The position numbers and the translations under genes are program-made. DNA of 64,000 bases from Anabas testudineus (taxonomy: Eukaryota; Chordata; Actinopteri; Anabantiformes; Anabantidae), in contig NC_046620.1 of the NCBI RefSeq assembly GCF_900324465.2, positions 11,285,336 to 11,349,335 on the forward strand, given 5' to 3'. A model generated the notes under the pieces. That model was not told where the DNA came from and made no database searches. It worked only from the letters and a program-made list of their open reading frames with translations. Of this stretch, positions 36,690-48,287 are shown in pieces (within the stretch, counting starts at the first letter, position 1; each line of letters starts with the position of its first letter).

Positions 36690-37583
36690 AAAACTTCACC
36701 ACTAGGTTTTTTTCATTGCAATTGTTAAAAAAAATAAAATGTATTCTGTCCGGCACTGCTATTTTTTATACGTATTATTAAATTTATGTTTACATTTTGT
36801 GGAGTAAACTGTGAATATTCTAATTTATATAATAGCCTATATTATTATTAGAAGTGTGGAGTCCTAAAGATGTTCTGGCATAGCATATGTAAGAGATATA
36901 TTTTATACTCTACAGTTGAATATTTGTTACTGAAAGAAATTCAAAATCTGTTGTTGTGTCAGTTCAAGTGTAGCTGTGTTAGACTTCTTTAAAGTCAGTG
37001 ATGTGGGAAACACCAAACTTGTGGCAAAGACATAACCTTCACCTGAATATAGAATTCGGACCATTCAGACAATGAAGATTTCACCGAAACAGGTCCTGCA
37101 ACTTCTGCACTACCGACTCATGTTTCATTTAAGCAAAATGAGTGAGCGGTCAGTGCCATGCCAGGATACGTCTTACTGAGGATAGTGGTGCATTCAATAC
37201 TAAAGAGCGAGTAAATGCACAGACGCGATAGAAAAATATATTACAACGTTATTTAAGTGAACAAAACTTAACTCCTAGTATTTTTACTAGATTATAATAA
37301 GTCTTACAACAATAAGTTGTTTTGCGAGCAGAAACTAAACACAGAGCGACCTACTTCAGGTCCCACTCAGCCTTCAACCGAACACGGAAGTAGTCAGACG
37401 TGAATCCTCTCGCTCTGCTTCTATACTCTTGGACAAACACCCCTGTCAAACTGTCGAGCTTCAGCTCTTCTGTGCCAAAGAGTCTCGGTGCTTCAGAGAG
37501 GAAATGGATGTTTCACTAAAGTTATTTTTTGCACATTGTTTGGACAACATGAACTTTTCTTGATCAAATGAACAGGAAGGACT
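36690..37583. other. Intergenic interval between gatad1 and the NKD gene
   Basis: AT-rich sequence with no recognised exon. An ETS-like CACGGAAGTAG lies at 37383-37393, near the likely promoter of the NKD gene. The rest is unremarkable. Confidence 0.45.
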
Positions 37584-39518
37584 ATGGGCAAATTCCAGTC
37601 CAAACTAGGTGAGCTCTTACATGAAATTAACCCCGTGTTGAGTTTATTTCTGCAGCTTTTTACAAGCGTTCACTCTTCTCTCATTATTTGGACAGCTTCG
37701 AAACGCAGACAGAGCCCTGAAGGTAAAATGTGGGAAACATCCGATACGATTTGTACATGTGCTCAAGCAATATTTGTGTGTGTGTTTACATATTTATTGT
37801 GTTTTGCAGGTGGTAGTTTGACTTCCAATGTGCTGACCTGTCAGAAGGAATTAGAGCACATCCACAAAAGCAAACTAACAGAGGTAAAAAGAAAATTTAC
37901 ATTTTTTATGAAGTTAGTAATAAATTATATATAGTTGGCCTAACAAGTATATAGATAGAGGTAAAACTATATATTAAAAAATAACACATTGATCCTATAC
38001 ATCAGACATATCAGAGAAACTCAGACAAATTAAACTCTACTAAATACTTGATGTTGATGGATTACAGGATAGACACTTCATTTGGATTAAACAGTAATCT
38101 TAGGCAGAGGTTTAATATTTCAATAATATTATAATTATTAACTTTGTTAATAATAAGACACTAATAATTTAGCGCCTGCAGTTCTAGTGATATTATCAAC
38201 ATCATAGAGGGACCAGTTTTTCCTCATATGTTCAATCCAGTTGAGGTGAATTAGTGATGTTGGGCAATATTACGGCTTGTTTTTCTCTCCAGCGGGAGCT
38301 GTACACTAAACTCAGGGAGATCTGTTTCCACACTACAGAAAAACAAGACAACACAACAGCACAGCTTTCTTGCAGTGGTATCAGCTTCATCTCAGGGAAG
38401 CCAGTCTTTGGGACAAACGTTATTTGCTCATTTCACATCCAAGAGATATAAAAGGTGTTTGGAGGTAGTCGTATATTTATTCTTCCTCCCTTCCTCCTCC
38501 ATCCCTATAAAGAGACTTCCAAGTCTGTGAAGTGCAACACGACCACCCCTTCCAAACAGCAAACTCTTTATACGGGGCTGCACTGAAAAAATCTCCACAT
38601 CTGGTACTGCTTTCCTTCTCCAGCCAGACAGACTGTGAGGGTGGGGAGAGAGGAAAAAGATGTGGGGAGAGGTGTTTGGAGCTGTAGATGAAGTGTGGAG
38701 AGAGGTGGCTGTTTGAGTAGACGGCATCACATGTAGACTGTTAACAGTAATGAAGCAGTCAGATTCGGGGCTGGGTAACTGAAAAAGAGTGTTTTAGTCT
38801 TCATTTCATTTTATGAAAGACTGTAAACACTGTTCATGGTCACATACTCTCCAGATGACTACAAAAAGACTGATTTAATTTGATTTAACCAGATTTTGTG
38901 GTAATAAATGAATCAGAGCTGTTTTATATGCCACCAAGGATCACAGGGTTTCTAGGAACAGTAAATTGACTTATTCAGTAATCTCAAGTAAAATAAGATT
39001 AGAACAAGCAGCGTGCCAGTAACGCTTTTTTCAACACGTTTCAGTCATGAGATTTGGTGTGAGCTGCCACCACTTTTGTTGTTAAGTGTTATGTCTGTGC
39101 CATGCTATACGAAAGTTCTGGGAAGTTCTACAGTTTGGAAAAAGGCGTCGTCTCTGCCAAGTTGTTTAAAGGGCTGCGGTGGAGTTTCTGAGCTTGTTAA
39201 TGGTAGGGCGCTTCCTGCGATTAGATTTTCCATACTCCATGACACTGCTGCTGTAAACTGCAAATGGCAAAGAAAACATTTTAGATCATTTAGTGTAACA
39301 TTTTGCATCCTTGGTATTACTGCGTCTTGCATCTAACACATACATTTTTGTGTATTTCTGAAGTAAGTGAAAGGAAAAAATGGGGTGTGGGTAAAAACTG
39401 GACACAGACACATCAACTTACTATTTACATACTTACCTGTCAAATACCAGTGACTCATTCTCAGGCGTCGACAACTTCACTTTCTAAAGAAACACAAACC
39501 TGTTTACTTTGCTATGAT

Positions 39519-39552
<34 letters not shown>

Positions 39553-42500
39553 ATGTGTGTGCAAAGTGTCCACAGACATAAGGTCAATATTGTAACATAA
39601 GCGCAAACGTAACGATCAAGTTTTAATATCTTCATGTGCCAGAACTAGGAGTGGTTAGTTTCACTTCCAAGCTCTGGCAAAACGTTTTTTCCAATCATCA
39701 GTTTGTTGTTTGTTTCTGTTTACACCTTTATCAGGTGTTTAAAGATATTTTGATTATACTAGGGAGAAAATTCTAAGTTATGACCCAGTAATTCCTGGTT
39801 TTCTAAAACCTGCATGACCGGCTGTCGTCTTGGTGTCGTGTTCAGATGTTGCGCTCTGGTGGTTTAATGGCTTAGGCACAGACCACATACCCACAGTGTC
39901 CATGGTTGGACCCACTGCCAGGCATCTTGTTTCTCTGTCAACACTTGAACCACTGTGATATTAGGATGGATACATGAATGTCTGTATGTTGTGTAATGCG
40001 GGTGTGCAACAGACAAGGAAGGAGACTGTACCAGGTGGAAACAGTTATGGTACCTGCATCATCCCTCTTCCACCCCCACCTGCCCTCCTTCACTGTAAAT
40101 TGAACCCAGCATCAAAGCCTCACAGCAGGCAGAGCGTGGCGGGCAAAGAGAAGAGGGTGTGGGGAGATTAGATGAGTTGTGTGTGTGTGAATGAGGGTTA
40201 GCATTCATCTAATCTTCCCCTTTGTTGCTCATCTGCATCTGCCCAGGCATCAGTGTAACACAGAGATAACACATGCCTCCATGGTGCATCTAGTCATCTC
40301 TTGTTTTTTACTAATAATATAAAATATGAGGAAATTAAAAAACTAGACATTGATGATAGTGGATAAAGATTATGCTTGATCCAATATAATATGAGTATGT
40401 TGAGCATAATTGAGGTGGAGTTGGTGACAGTTCTCTAGAAAGATGTACAGAAAACCACAGATGGTCTGGAGATCCAACTGAGGAAAATCACTTAATTGCT
40501 TCCTCCCTTCTTTCCTTCTCCCTCTTGTACATGAGTGCTCTCTGTTTATTTACCACGGTTACTTATTTCACAGAACTTGTACGTAGAACTGAGAGAAAAC
40601 AGGTCGGACCTTAACCGCAACTGCAATGGTGAGTGTAACATTACATGCATTATAAGTACATTGTTCACTGTCTGTGTATTATAGATGGTTTAATGAGCTT
40701 TCCCAGGGGAAAAGAAAATAGTGAAATGACTCACATGTGTTTTATGTTTGTGTGGGAAAGTATCAGCCTTTGAATGTACAGCTCAGTTTGAGCATTTAGT
40801 TTAACACAGAATAAATTAATAATAAAGACACAGCAGGTTAACACAGCATTGATTATAGCCACCATCAAACTGTTTCTGCATTGAACTAATAATGACATTC
40901 AGCGTTGTGTGTTGTTCAGTGGTTCCGCCACTAAAGAGGACACCTGAAACAGACAAAAGCATCTACATCCAGGTCAACGAACGGATTAAGAAGAAGAACA
41001 GCCATGCTGGAGTAAGTGTAAGCCTCCATCATGACTTGTACCAGATGGGTGTGATTCCACTGTGTCTGGATGATTATAGGACTTGTTTTTAAAGCTTCAT
41101 GTTAATGATTCTTGTGATTTTAGTGCAGTTAAATAAATACTTTAGCATTTATGGAAAAAGTAGGCTAATATGTTCTTTTTTGCTGTGAGTTTTCAGAAGA
41201 TCAGTATCACTGTCATGTTTATGTATGTCATATAACAGATAGCTCGCTTAGCTTAGCATAAAGACTGGAATCATAACCAAGCACAATGACCCGCTGGACT
41301 CTGCGCTTGGTTGCCTGGCAAACACATAGCGATGGCAACAGACGGCTAAGAAGGAGTCCCAAACACAACGCCCACAAAACCTCAACTGCTAAAGAGTTTT
41401 TGTGCAAGACATGACATGTTTATATGGGAGCTCTAGATGTGCTGTCTGGGAACGCGAAATGTCAAACTTGGTCTGATCATATGTGTACATACAGGACACA
41501 GAGTGTAACATGGTGCCTGAGGAAGACCCTCGGCAGGAGTGGGTCTTCACACTGTACAATTTTGACAACAGCAACAAAGTCACAAAGGAGGTAGGCTGCT
41601 TTCATGCTTATTATTAAGATATTTCAAATGAAGAATCTCTGTATAGTCTGTATTTGTGTGTTTTGCAGGACATGTCCAGTCTGATACACTCTATGTATGA
41701 GGTTATAAAGGCATCAGTCAAGCAGCCTGGTCACACACCACTGAGGATCAGGTTAGCTGTAACTCCCACAGCTTGCCCAGACAAGATCTCACAGTCAGGT
41801 AAAATGAAATTTATACTCTGGCTCCAGAAACCACAAATATCATGTGTGGGATCAGCACACAGGAATGAAAGCAGCAGTGAGCCCAAACTGGTACCTCTGT
41901 CGGAGGAGTGGGATTTAAATGAATGCAATTAGGTATTTTCTCTCTCTTTCTTACTGAAAACAGCAGCGAAGATGGAGCAGAGTACACCTCCAAAAGAAGG
42001 AAATCCAGTAAGGAAACTGTACTGCGTGGATGAAAATATAGAGCGCAGGAACCACTATCTGGATCTAGCTGGCATTGAAAACTATACCTCTAAGTTTGAT
42101 AATACAGGTATAGAAACCTCTCCTCTCCTCTACTTCTACTGTTTTATTTTCAACACACACTAGAAATTGAAGTATTATTTGATCTTTTTTTCCAGAGTCA
42201 TCATCTCAGGAACCTACACAGCAAACTCATGCTGCTGTCCAGCCCCACACAGTGGTAGAAAATGGTAACTGCATCTTCTCTGGCTCTCCCAGAGGCATCT
42301 CTGTCCTTCATTCCCTGAAAAGTAAGGTGAGGAATGACAGGTGCAGAGGAGAGCGAAAGTCCTACAAGCATCCTGCTTCGTGGTGCCACTTGAACCCGTG
42401 TCAGCCTCCAGCACACAGTCTCCTCCAACGTTCCCACAGCAAGAGACTTCGCTCCAGGGTACAAGATGATGCCTCACACCTCAGATCCACACCTGGGGAA

Positions 42501-42620
42501 GATAGAGAAAATCTGTCTAATCTTAAGCCTTCTTGCCGTGTCCGACTGGTCCAGAGACATGAACACCATCACCACCATGAACACCACCATCACCACCATC
42601 ACCACTACCCCCCTGCATAA
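37584..42620 (+). CDS. Naked cuticle homolog (NKD family, nkd2/nkd3-like)
   Basis: Wnt pathway antagonist that binds Dishevelled through its EF-hand region. Nine exons: 37584-37608, 37696-37722, 37810-37883, 40574-40628, 40920-41011, 41495-41590, 41669-41798, 41964-42107 and 42196-42620, joining to 355 aa. The start MGKFQSK has Gly2, a myristoylation site as in NKD proteins, followed by SKRRQSPEG. The EF-hand block reads EEDPRQEWVFTLYNFDNSNK, continuing VTKEDMSSLIHSMYEV. The conserved CVDENIERRNHYLDLAGIEN and a histidine-rich tail (HEHHHHHEHHHHHHHH) confirm the family. The calcium loop is altered: position 1 is Asn113 rather than Asp, and position 6 is Asn118 rather than Gly. The protein is shorter than human NKD1 or NKD2 (about 450-470 aa) and the linkers are diverged. 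Its neighbour lrrc14b favours kinship with NKD2 (human 5p15). Exon 8 has a CAGCAG tandem acceptor. A polyA signal is at 42750-42755. I cannot say which teleost paralogue this is. Confidence 0.92.
38293..38451 (+). other. Orphan exon-like segment in NKD intron 3
   Basis: A good acceptor, TCTCTCCAG, ends at 38292 and is followed by an open frame in the phase left by the preceding exon. It begins RELYTKLREICF and resembles the real next exon, NLYVELRENRS at 40574. I found no donor that would return to the phase needed by downstream exons; read through, it ends at a stop at 38449-38451. It may be a duplicated exon relic, a terminal alternative exon, or chance. Confidence 0.3.
39522..39560. repeat. 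(TG)n microsatellite
   Basis: TG run with one CA interruption in the NKD intron 3. Confidence 0.9.
39851..39960 (+). repeat. Probable tRNA-derived SINE head (fossil)
   Basis: TGGTTTAATGG at 39860-39870 fits the RNA polymerase III A box exactly, and GGTTGGACCCA at 39904-39914 fits the B box with two mismatches. The start-to-start spacing of 44 bases is right for a tRNA-like promoter. There is no tRNA cloverleaf of normal quality, so a decayed tRNA-derived SINE is the better reading. It is in the NKD intron 3. Confidence 0.45.
41238..41275. repeat. Fragment of a teleost TTAGCTTAGCATAAAG repeat
   Basis: GCTTAGCTTAGCATAAAGAC followed by TGG is a phrase I recognise from repeated sequence in many teleost genomes. 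Only a short fragment is present, in an NKD intron. The family is not named. Confidence 0.45.
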
Positions 42621-42759
42621 ATGCATTTTAGTCTTAGACGAAATAATCAACCTGAACTGAGTTTAGGAGGCCTACTGGAGCACCGCAGGTTTTTGAATCA
42701 CATCGTTTACATTATAGTCAGTGTGTGGTGGAAACAGGCTCAGTTATGTAATAAAAACA

Positions 42760-43225
42760 AAGTCCTGTGAGATGAAAAACTGTAAATCTTGGAAGGTCAA
42801 TTCTTTGTTGTGACTATATATATGTCAAAATATATCAGAATACATCATGAGAGAAGCTTGTCATCAAGGACAGAAGCCTCAATTGACCATAATGCATTGC
42901 AAGCACATGTTGCAATTTGAGAGTGGCAAATACTTTTCTCTGTAAATCAGTTTGAATGAAAATGTATATATTTAAATGTAAATTAAAGCACTAGATAAGA
43001 AAATAATTGCTGAATTGCATTAAATATTGTGCAGATAATATCTAAAGGTTGGATTATTTCTTTATTCTCATTGTTTTCTTTAGTTCTTGCAGTGCTTGTG
43101 TAGTTCATGCCTGACAAAGACGTGCTGTGAATTGTGACACATTTCCCAGCGGCATTCAAATGTTGTTTCTACTTATCTCTCATTGAAAGTTGCAAATAGA
43201 CACCATGCCTGACGAGGGACATGAG
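42760..43225. other. Intergenic interval between the NKD gene and lrrc14b
   Basis: AT-rich with no recognised exon, RNA gene or repeat family. It leads into the lrrc14b promoter. Confidence 0.45.
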
Positions 43226-43425
43226 ACAGCTGTTGCTATAAATAACCTCAGCCCCCTTACCTACCACGAGACCCCCATGCCTTGCCCGTGCCTTACCAGC
43301 GCCACAAAGACAGCAACAGAGGATAGGAACAAATCAGCAGACACAGAGGAGGCAAAACACTGACACTGAGCTGTTTGATAGCAGCTCCCTCAACGAATCC
43401 TTTGATATCAACAACGTGTGAAAAT
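43226..43425 (+). promoter_or_regulatory. lrrc14b: lrrc14b promoter with E-box and MEF2/TATA-like site
   Basis: A CAGCTG E-box at 43227-43232 stands 3 bases before CTATAAATAA at 43236-43245. The latter fits the MEF2 consensus exactly and also contains a TATA-box core. The start codon is about 180 bp downstream. An E-box plus MEF2 pair suits the heart and skeletal-muscle expression that I recall for mammalian LRRC14B; the regulatory role is inferred. Confidence 0.45.
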
Positions 43426-45509
43426 ATGAAGTCACTGCGATTCCTTGCTGCTGAAAGCTTTGTCAAGACCGGCCCCGGTGCGTTGGAAACCCTCCACTGT
43501 GTATCTTTCAACCTCTACCCGCTTCTCTTTAAGGCCTGCTACCTCCATGAGCAGTCTGCACTGCTGCATGCACTGGTCCAGACATGGCCTCTACCTGAGC
43601 TCAACCTACAAAGACTCCTGGGAAAGACACTGGACTGTCAGGTGGACCTCACCTCCCGTACCTGCCGACTTTGTCTGGAGGCAATCCTGACTGGTTTGAA
43701 GGTACTTATATGGTCTGAACTATGGCATACTTATTATACTTATTGCATATCTGGCTTATTACTTGCTAAGTTTTCATAAATTATTGTAGGCTGACTAGAT
43801 AATCATGTCATCTCAAGACTTTACAATATTTGTATCTTGTTTTTAAGGATTATGTGCTGTCTCCTCCAACAACCTATGCAAAAAACCTGCACACAGTGGA
43901 CCTCACAGCCCTAAAGGACATTGAGCATCAAACTTGCCCCTGCCAGTCCACCCTGGGTCGATGGGCACGAACCCAGCTCCTCACCCAAATGTGTTATGAA
44001 ACCACAGTGGCCATGCAGTCCAACAATGTGTCCCAGTCCGTCTTTGAAACGTCTGTTGATGTTCGTCTGAATGGCTTTGTCACAGGCCGCAACTATGAGC
44101 TGGTGGCTCAGGCCTTCCTCCTCCTCCGTTACTGTCCACTCAAGCTTCGCTTTGTTAGTTTTCGGGCTGATTCCCTGGCTCTCAAGCAACTCTTCTATGT
44201 TCTACGACTAGCAGAGCCTGAGTCCATCATAAAGTTGGAGGTGGTCCACAATGTTCCACTGGAGGCCACTCACCTGGAAGTACTGCTGTCCAGGGTGGAG
44301 TTCCCCAAGTTACAGTCTCTGACTCTGCCAGCTGGGGCATTGGATTTTAGGAGGCTGGGGTCTGATGAGGATGATCTACTAGCCACCATCGGCAATCTGC
44401 TGGCACAGCTGAGCAGCCTGACTGAGCTCTACATTGGTTTCTCCACTCTCACTGGACACCTGCGCAGACTGTTACAGTGAGTAAATGGCAGCTGAAGAGA
44501 TAAAAAGAGTTGTTTGTTAATTTGTGTGAACAAGCAAGGAGACCTTGTGGCTTCATGAAATCTACTAATAATAATATAATATATAATTCTGACATCCATG
44601 TTGTTAATTTTGTTGCTGTTGTTAATTCATGACATGAACCCAGTATTAAGTTATTTTGATGAGGACAGACAGCTAACTCTTCTGAGGATTAGTCAAATAG
44701 CAAATTATTCTTTTAAGTTTTAGCATTTAATATTGAATCTTATTGCAAAAGCAGCTATTATTCTCAAGTACTACTCATCCTTTGCCAATGACCACATTTT
44801 TTTTAACTTCTACCTGGTTTGTTTGCCTAGTCCCCTCATCACTCCACTGCAGTGTTTGGAGTTGGCTAACTGTTGCCTGAACCGCATGGACATGACATAC
44901 CTGTCAAACAGCCTCCACAGTGAGGCCCTGGTCCGCCTAGACATCAGTGGTCATGACATCATTGGAGGTTTCTCCGCCGCTTTCCATAAACTGCTCAGCC
45001 GTTGCTCAGCCACATTGGTCAGCCTGACCCTTGAAGAATGTAACATAGAGGATGGACACATGGACTCCTTCACTAATGCTCTGGCTTGTTGTCAGGAGCT
45101 GGAGGAACTCAAGCTCCTGGGGAACCCTCTGACCTCTGCAGCACTACTGAGGTTATTCTCCATCCTATCTGCAAGTTTTCCCAAGTTAAAGTACATAGAG
45201 GTACCAGTCCCACGTGAATGTTACTCGGAGGATGTTACTTATCCTCTTGATGATTCAGAATTACTGTCCTACAACAATGATTTGTTTCACAAGGTCAGAG
45301 GGCAGCTGATGGGCATCCTGGAAGGTGCTGGTAAGGGGAGTGTGAGGGTGTGCACACCCCTCATGGGGGCCTATGATCCAGAAATTAATGAAACTAGCAA
45401 TGAACTGGGAGTGACAATGTTAAAATCTTTTAACAGTGTCATTGGAAACTTTATAGGTACTGTAACAGATGTGGAAAACAGGCGATCACAGGCTCAGAAA
45501 GATAATTAA
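43426..45509 (+). CDS. lrrc14b: Leucine-rich repeat-containing protein 14B
   Basis: PRAME/LRRC14-type leucine-rich-repeat protein; its molecular role is poorly known. Three exons: 43426-43701, 43848-44476 and 44831-45509, joining in phase to 527 aa. The start [11 protein letters not shown] aligns with human LRRC14B. Family landmarks include [48 protein letters not shown] and [20 protein letters not shown]. Leucine-rich repeats fill the C-terminal half, for example [33 protein letters not shown] and [11 protein letters not shown]. It begins about 800 bp after the NKD gene on the same strand, repeating the human pairing with NKD2 on 5p15. An earlier in-frame codon run upstream of 43426 is not conserved, so I chose the ATG matching the family. 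PolyA signals are near 45809 and at 45938-45943. Confidence 0.96.
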
Positions 45510-46086
45510 TGACATTTGCTGTGTCCTACATGTAAATAGACATGAGAGATGTACATGGATCTATTGAATGTGTGTAACGAAAATTACACAACGAACCTTA
45601 CAGAAATGATCACTGCAGACAGCGTTTGCTGTTATTAAGCAATACGAGATGAAATAGCCACATTTGATTTAATTATGTTAAGGTACAGTTGGCCAAGTAT
45701 TAAAACTGATTTATGTTTAACTAAGACAAATGCTTACTTAGAAACTGAGCGAGTGAAACATGCAGTGCATATAGATAGCTGCTGTAGCTGTTACAGTAAA
45801 TAGAAAAATAAAGATATTTTGTTACCTGTATCTATTGTGCACTGTATGTCTATATAGTTTGAATTGCTGTATATAACTAGATTTGTAAACAACACAAATC
45901 ATGCAACATGGGACTCATTGTTTGATTCTCTCATACCAATAAATCAAATTCAGTGCAAAATAAACTAGCACATTTTCCAAAATTTTTTTATTGAGCGCTG
46001 TTTATATAGGTTACATTTAATGTTACATATTACACCATGGGACAACCAACTAAAGACAAGAATTCAAAGCTTTGATTTGGGTCCAC

Positions 46087-47534
46087 TTATTTCTTCATCC
46101 ACTCCTCTCTTTCTTTCCTCTCACGGATCACCTCATCCACATATGGTTTCAGGTAGGCATAATCCTAAAGGGAAATGATAGCAAGGATATATGTGGTTAA
46201 CAAGTTAATCTTTCCCCCACTTCCATCCTGAACAAAGAAACAATCTCAGGTTTGTTCAGTGTACCTCTTCATATTTCGTCCACTGGTCTTTAGGGAGGAT
46301 CTGATGCTTCATGGAGAGATCCAGGGCTCTCTTGATCCTGAAGATCCTATCATTGTATACATTCTCAGGAATCCTCTTCAGGGCCTCTTTCACATCTGAA
46401 TTCTCATAAATTGTGTCTTCATACATTAAACCTGACACAGAAAACATGAAAAGCAGTGAGAGAAGACATATGCTACACATATAATGCTACACAATAATGT
46501 TTTCTCTTTAAACACCATTGTTGGGTTATAAAAACATTGATAAAACATTATCTGGCCTTACCAAGCTTGTTGAAGCCACACAAGTTGTAGTACCATTTTC
46601 TGAATCCAAGCAGAAGCCTGCCTGTCTGAGCTGTGAATACAACAAAAGACACAGACAGAACCAGTCAGTTTGAACAGTTTAAACAAACTTTAAGAAGGAG
46701 CTAATTTAAAAATCACTAGGACATGTGGCGTGAAGTAGATGGTTCCCGTAATAACAAAATATTACTACTACTGTAGTACAAATGTATTTTTTTCTTTCCA
46801 TTAACTCTGGTGGAAAATTAATTTTTAATTTGCTAATTTATACTTCACAGTATAGACACAGATAGTCCTTTTTTCCTATGTTATTTTTAATTTCCTGTCA
46901 GGAAAGAAGAGGTTATTTTGTGACTCTCTGCACTAAACAAGAGTAAAACCTAAACATCTCTGTCATGTAAAAAACCTTAGCTGACTCTGTGCCCTTTCAA
47001 ATCGCATTACCTGATAAAGACTTTAAACATTGGATGGCAAACAGCAGACAACCTGTCGATCTGAGATCAAATAGTGAGCTAACATCTTTAGGCACACTGG
47101 AATGACAGCTCAAGCACTGACTCTTAGAAATAAACATTGATGGTGTGCAAATACAGATGTTTTTAACATGACACCGACGATAACAGAACCACGAAGAAAC
47201 GTTTATCAGTAAAGGGACAAAACCAGGAGTGTCTGGTTGTAATATAACTAAATACTTACAATTTTATTTCAATTTGCACCAGCTGCTTATGCTAAGCTAA
47301 CTTTAGCTAATCGACAACGTTAGCATCAGTTAGCATGGGGACACTAAAGGACACACACAAGTCAAATGCTCCAAAACACACATTCAGTGAGACCAAACAA
47401 ACACAACGCAGGTTGTGCGCTTCATGATAACACGCTTCAAGCCATATATTCATAACACAATGTGTTGTGTGTTAATTTAAACGTGGAAATATCATAAAGA
47501 ACGATATTCATTTACCTGGTGCCCTCGCCGCCAT
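46087..47534 (-). CDS. uqcrb: Cytochrome b-c1 complex subunit 7 (ubiquinol-cytochrome c reductase binding protein)
   Basis: Small matrix-side subunit of respiratory complex III in the inner mitochondrial membrane. Four exons on the minus strand: 47534-47516, 46630-46562, 46431-46265 and 46164-46087, giving 110 aa, one less than human UQCRB. The product starts [20 protein letters not shown] and continues [53 protein letters not shown] and the charged end [11 protein letters not shown]. The first exon encodes only six residues plus one base, as in other vertebrates. The ATG is embedded in ACATGGCGGCG, a YY1-like word, and a ZNF143-like word lies just upstream. Intron 1 carries GTTAGC words at 47319 and 47329. 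Its 3' end meets that of lrrc14b; the minus-strand AATAAA is at 45987-45992. Confidence 0.97.
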
Positions 47535-47575
47535 GTTTTCCACTGAGAAAGACCGCGGTGCGTTATGGGTAAGAA
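47535..47575 (-). promoter_or_regulatory. uqcrb: uqcrb core promoter with ZNF143-like and YY1-like motifs
   Basis: On the minus strand TACCCATAACGCACCGCGG (about 47554-47572) matches the 3' half of the ZNF143/STAF site with one change (ACGC for ATGC). Twenty bases further lies ACATGGCGGCG, which contains the start codon. Both are typical of housekeeping promoters. Binding is inferred. Confidence 0.45.
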
Positions 47576-48054
47576 GTGTTGAGGTCAAAGGGAACTTGAC
47601 ATTACGAAATTTAGGGAATAATAAAAAAAAATGCTTATAAAAAAGTAATATTGTTGTATTCACTTCTTTTCAGCAATATATGGCCACATTTCTGCATATT
47701 GAGAAGTTAATGATGATTGATCTGGAAGTCGTTGCTACAATCTAAGTTTATTTGTTATTTTAATGCAGTATGAACTATAGTTATTTTTACTATTAAATGT
47801 GGTAGGATCGGATCTCATTTTCAAGTTGGTCTCACAGCTTCCTTTCTGAGATGGAGTAGAAGAAAAGTTAAACAGAGGAAATTTGTACTAAAAGGCTTGC
47901 AATCGCTGAATATGTCAATTTAATGTGACTCGTTCAGAAGGTTAAAGCCATATGCTGCCTTCAGATAAATATGTACTTGGACACAGGGAGGATTCTAGGT
48001 TTGTCCCCCCCACTCCAAATATTTTGGAGGGAATCTCTCTTAATTGAGAAATGG

Positions 48055-48150
48055 AATAGAAGTGAATTACAGAGTATTAAGTGAAGTACTTCAATTTTGT
48101 AATTCAGTACATCACTTGAGTATATACTTTTAGTTATATTTGACCACAGA
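48055..48150. repeat. Degenerate teleost dispersed repeat
   Basis: AAGTGAAGTACTTCAATTTT and then CACTTGAGTATATACTTT resemble the AAGTAC-rich teleost repeat seen at 1225 and 6575. It lies between uqcrb and mterf3. Confidence 0.45.
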
Positions 48151-48287
48151 ACAACTTGATTCTTTTCACCTTCCACTCAATAATATTTTTAGCCTATATT
48201 TTAGCTATGTTGCCTGGTTACAATGATGTTGCAGTTTGGGACTACAAAGAAATTTTCTGAGTTCACCTTAACACAAGATGTGAACAT

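Noticed and set aside
38428-38730. 100-codon minus-strand frame in NKD intron 3
   Set aside because: Low-complexity Ser/Thr/His composition, no homology and no splice partner.
41310-41340. Two RFX X-box-like words (GTTGCCTGGCAAAC and CGATGGCAAC) in an NKD intron
   Set aside because: Each deviates from the consensus and they are far from any start site, so support is too weak.
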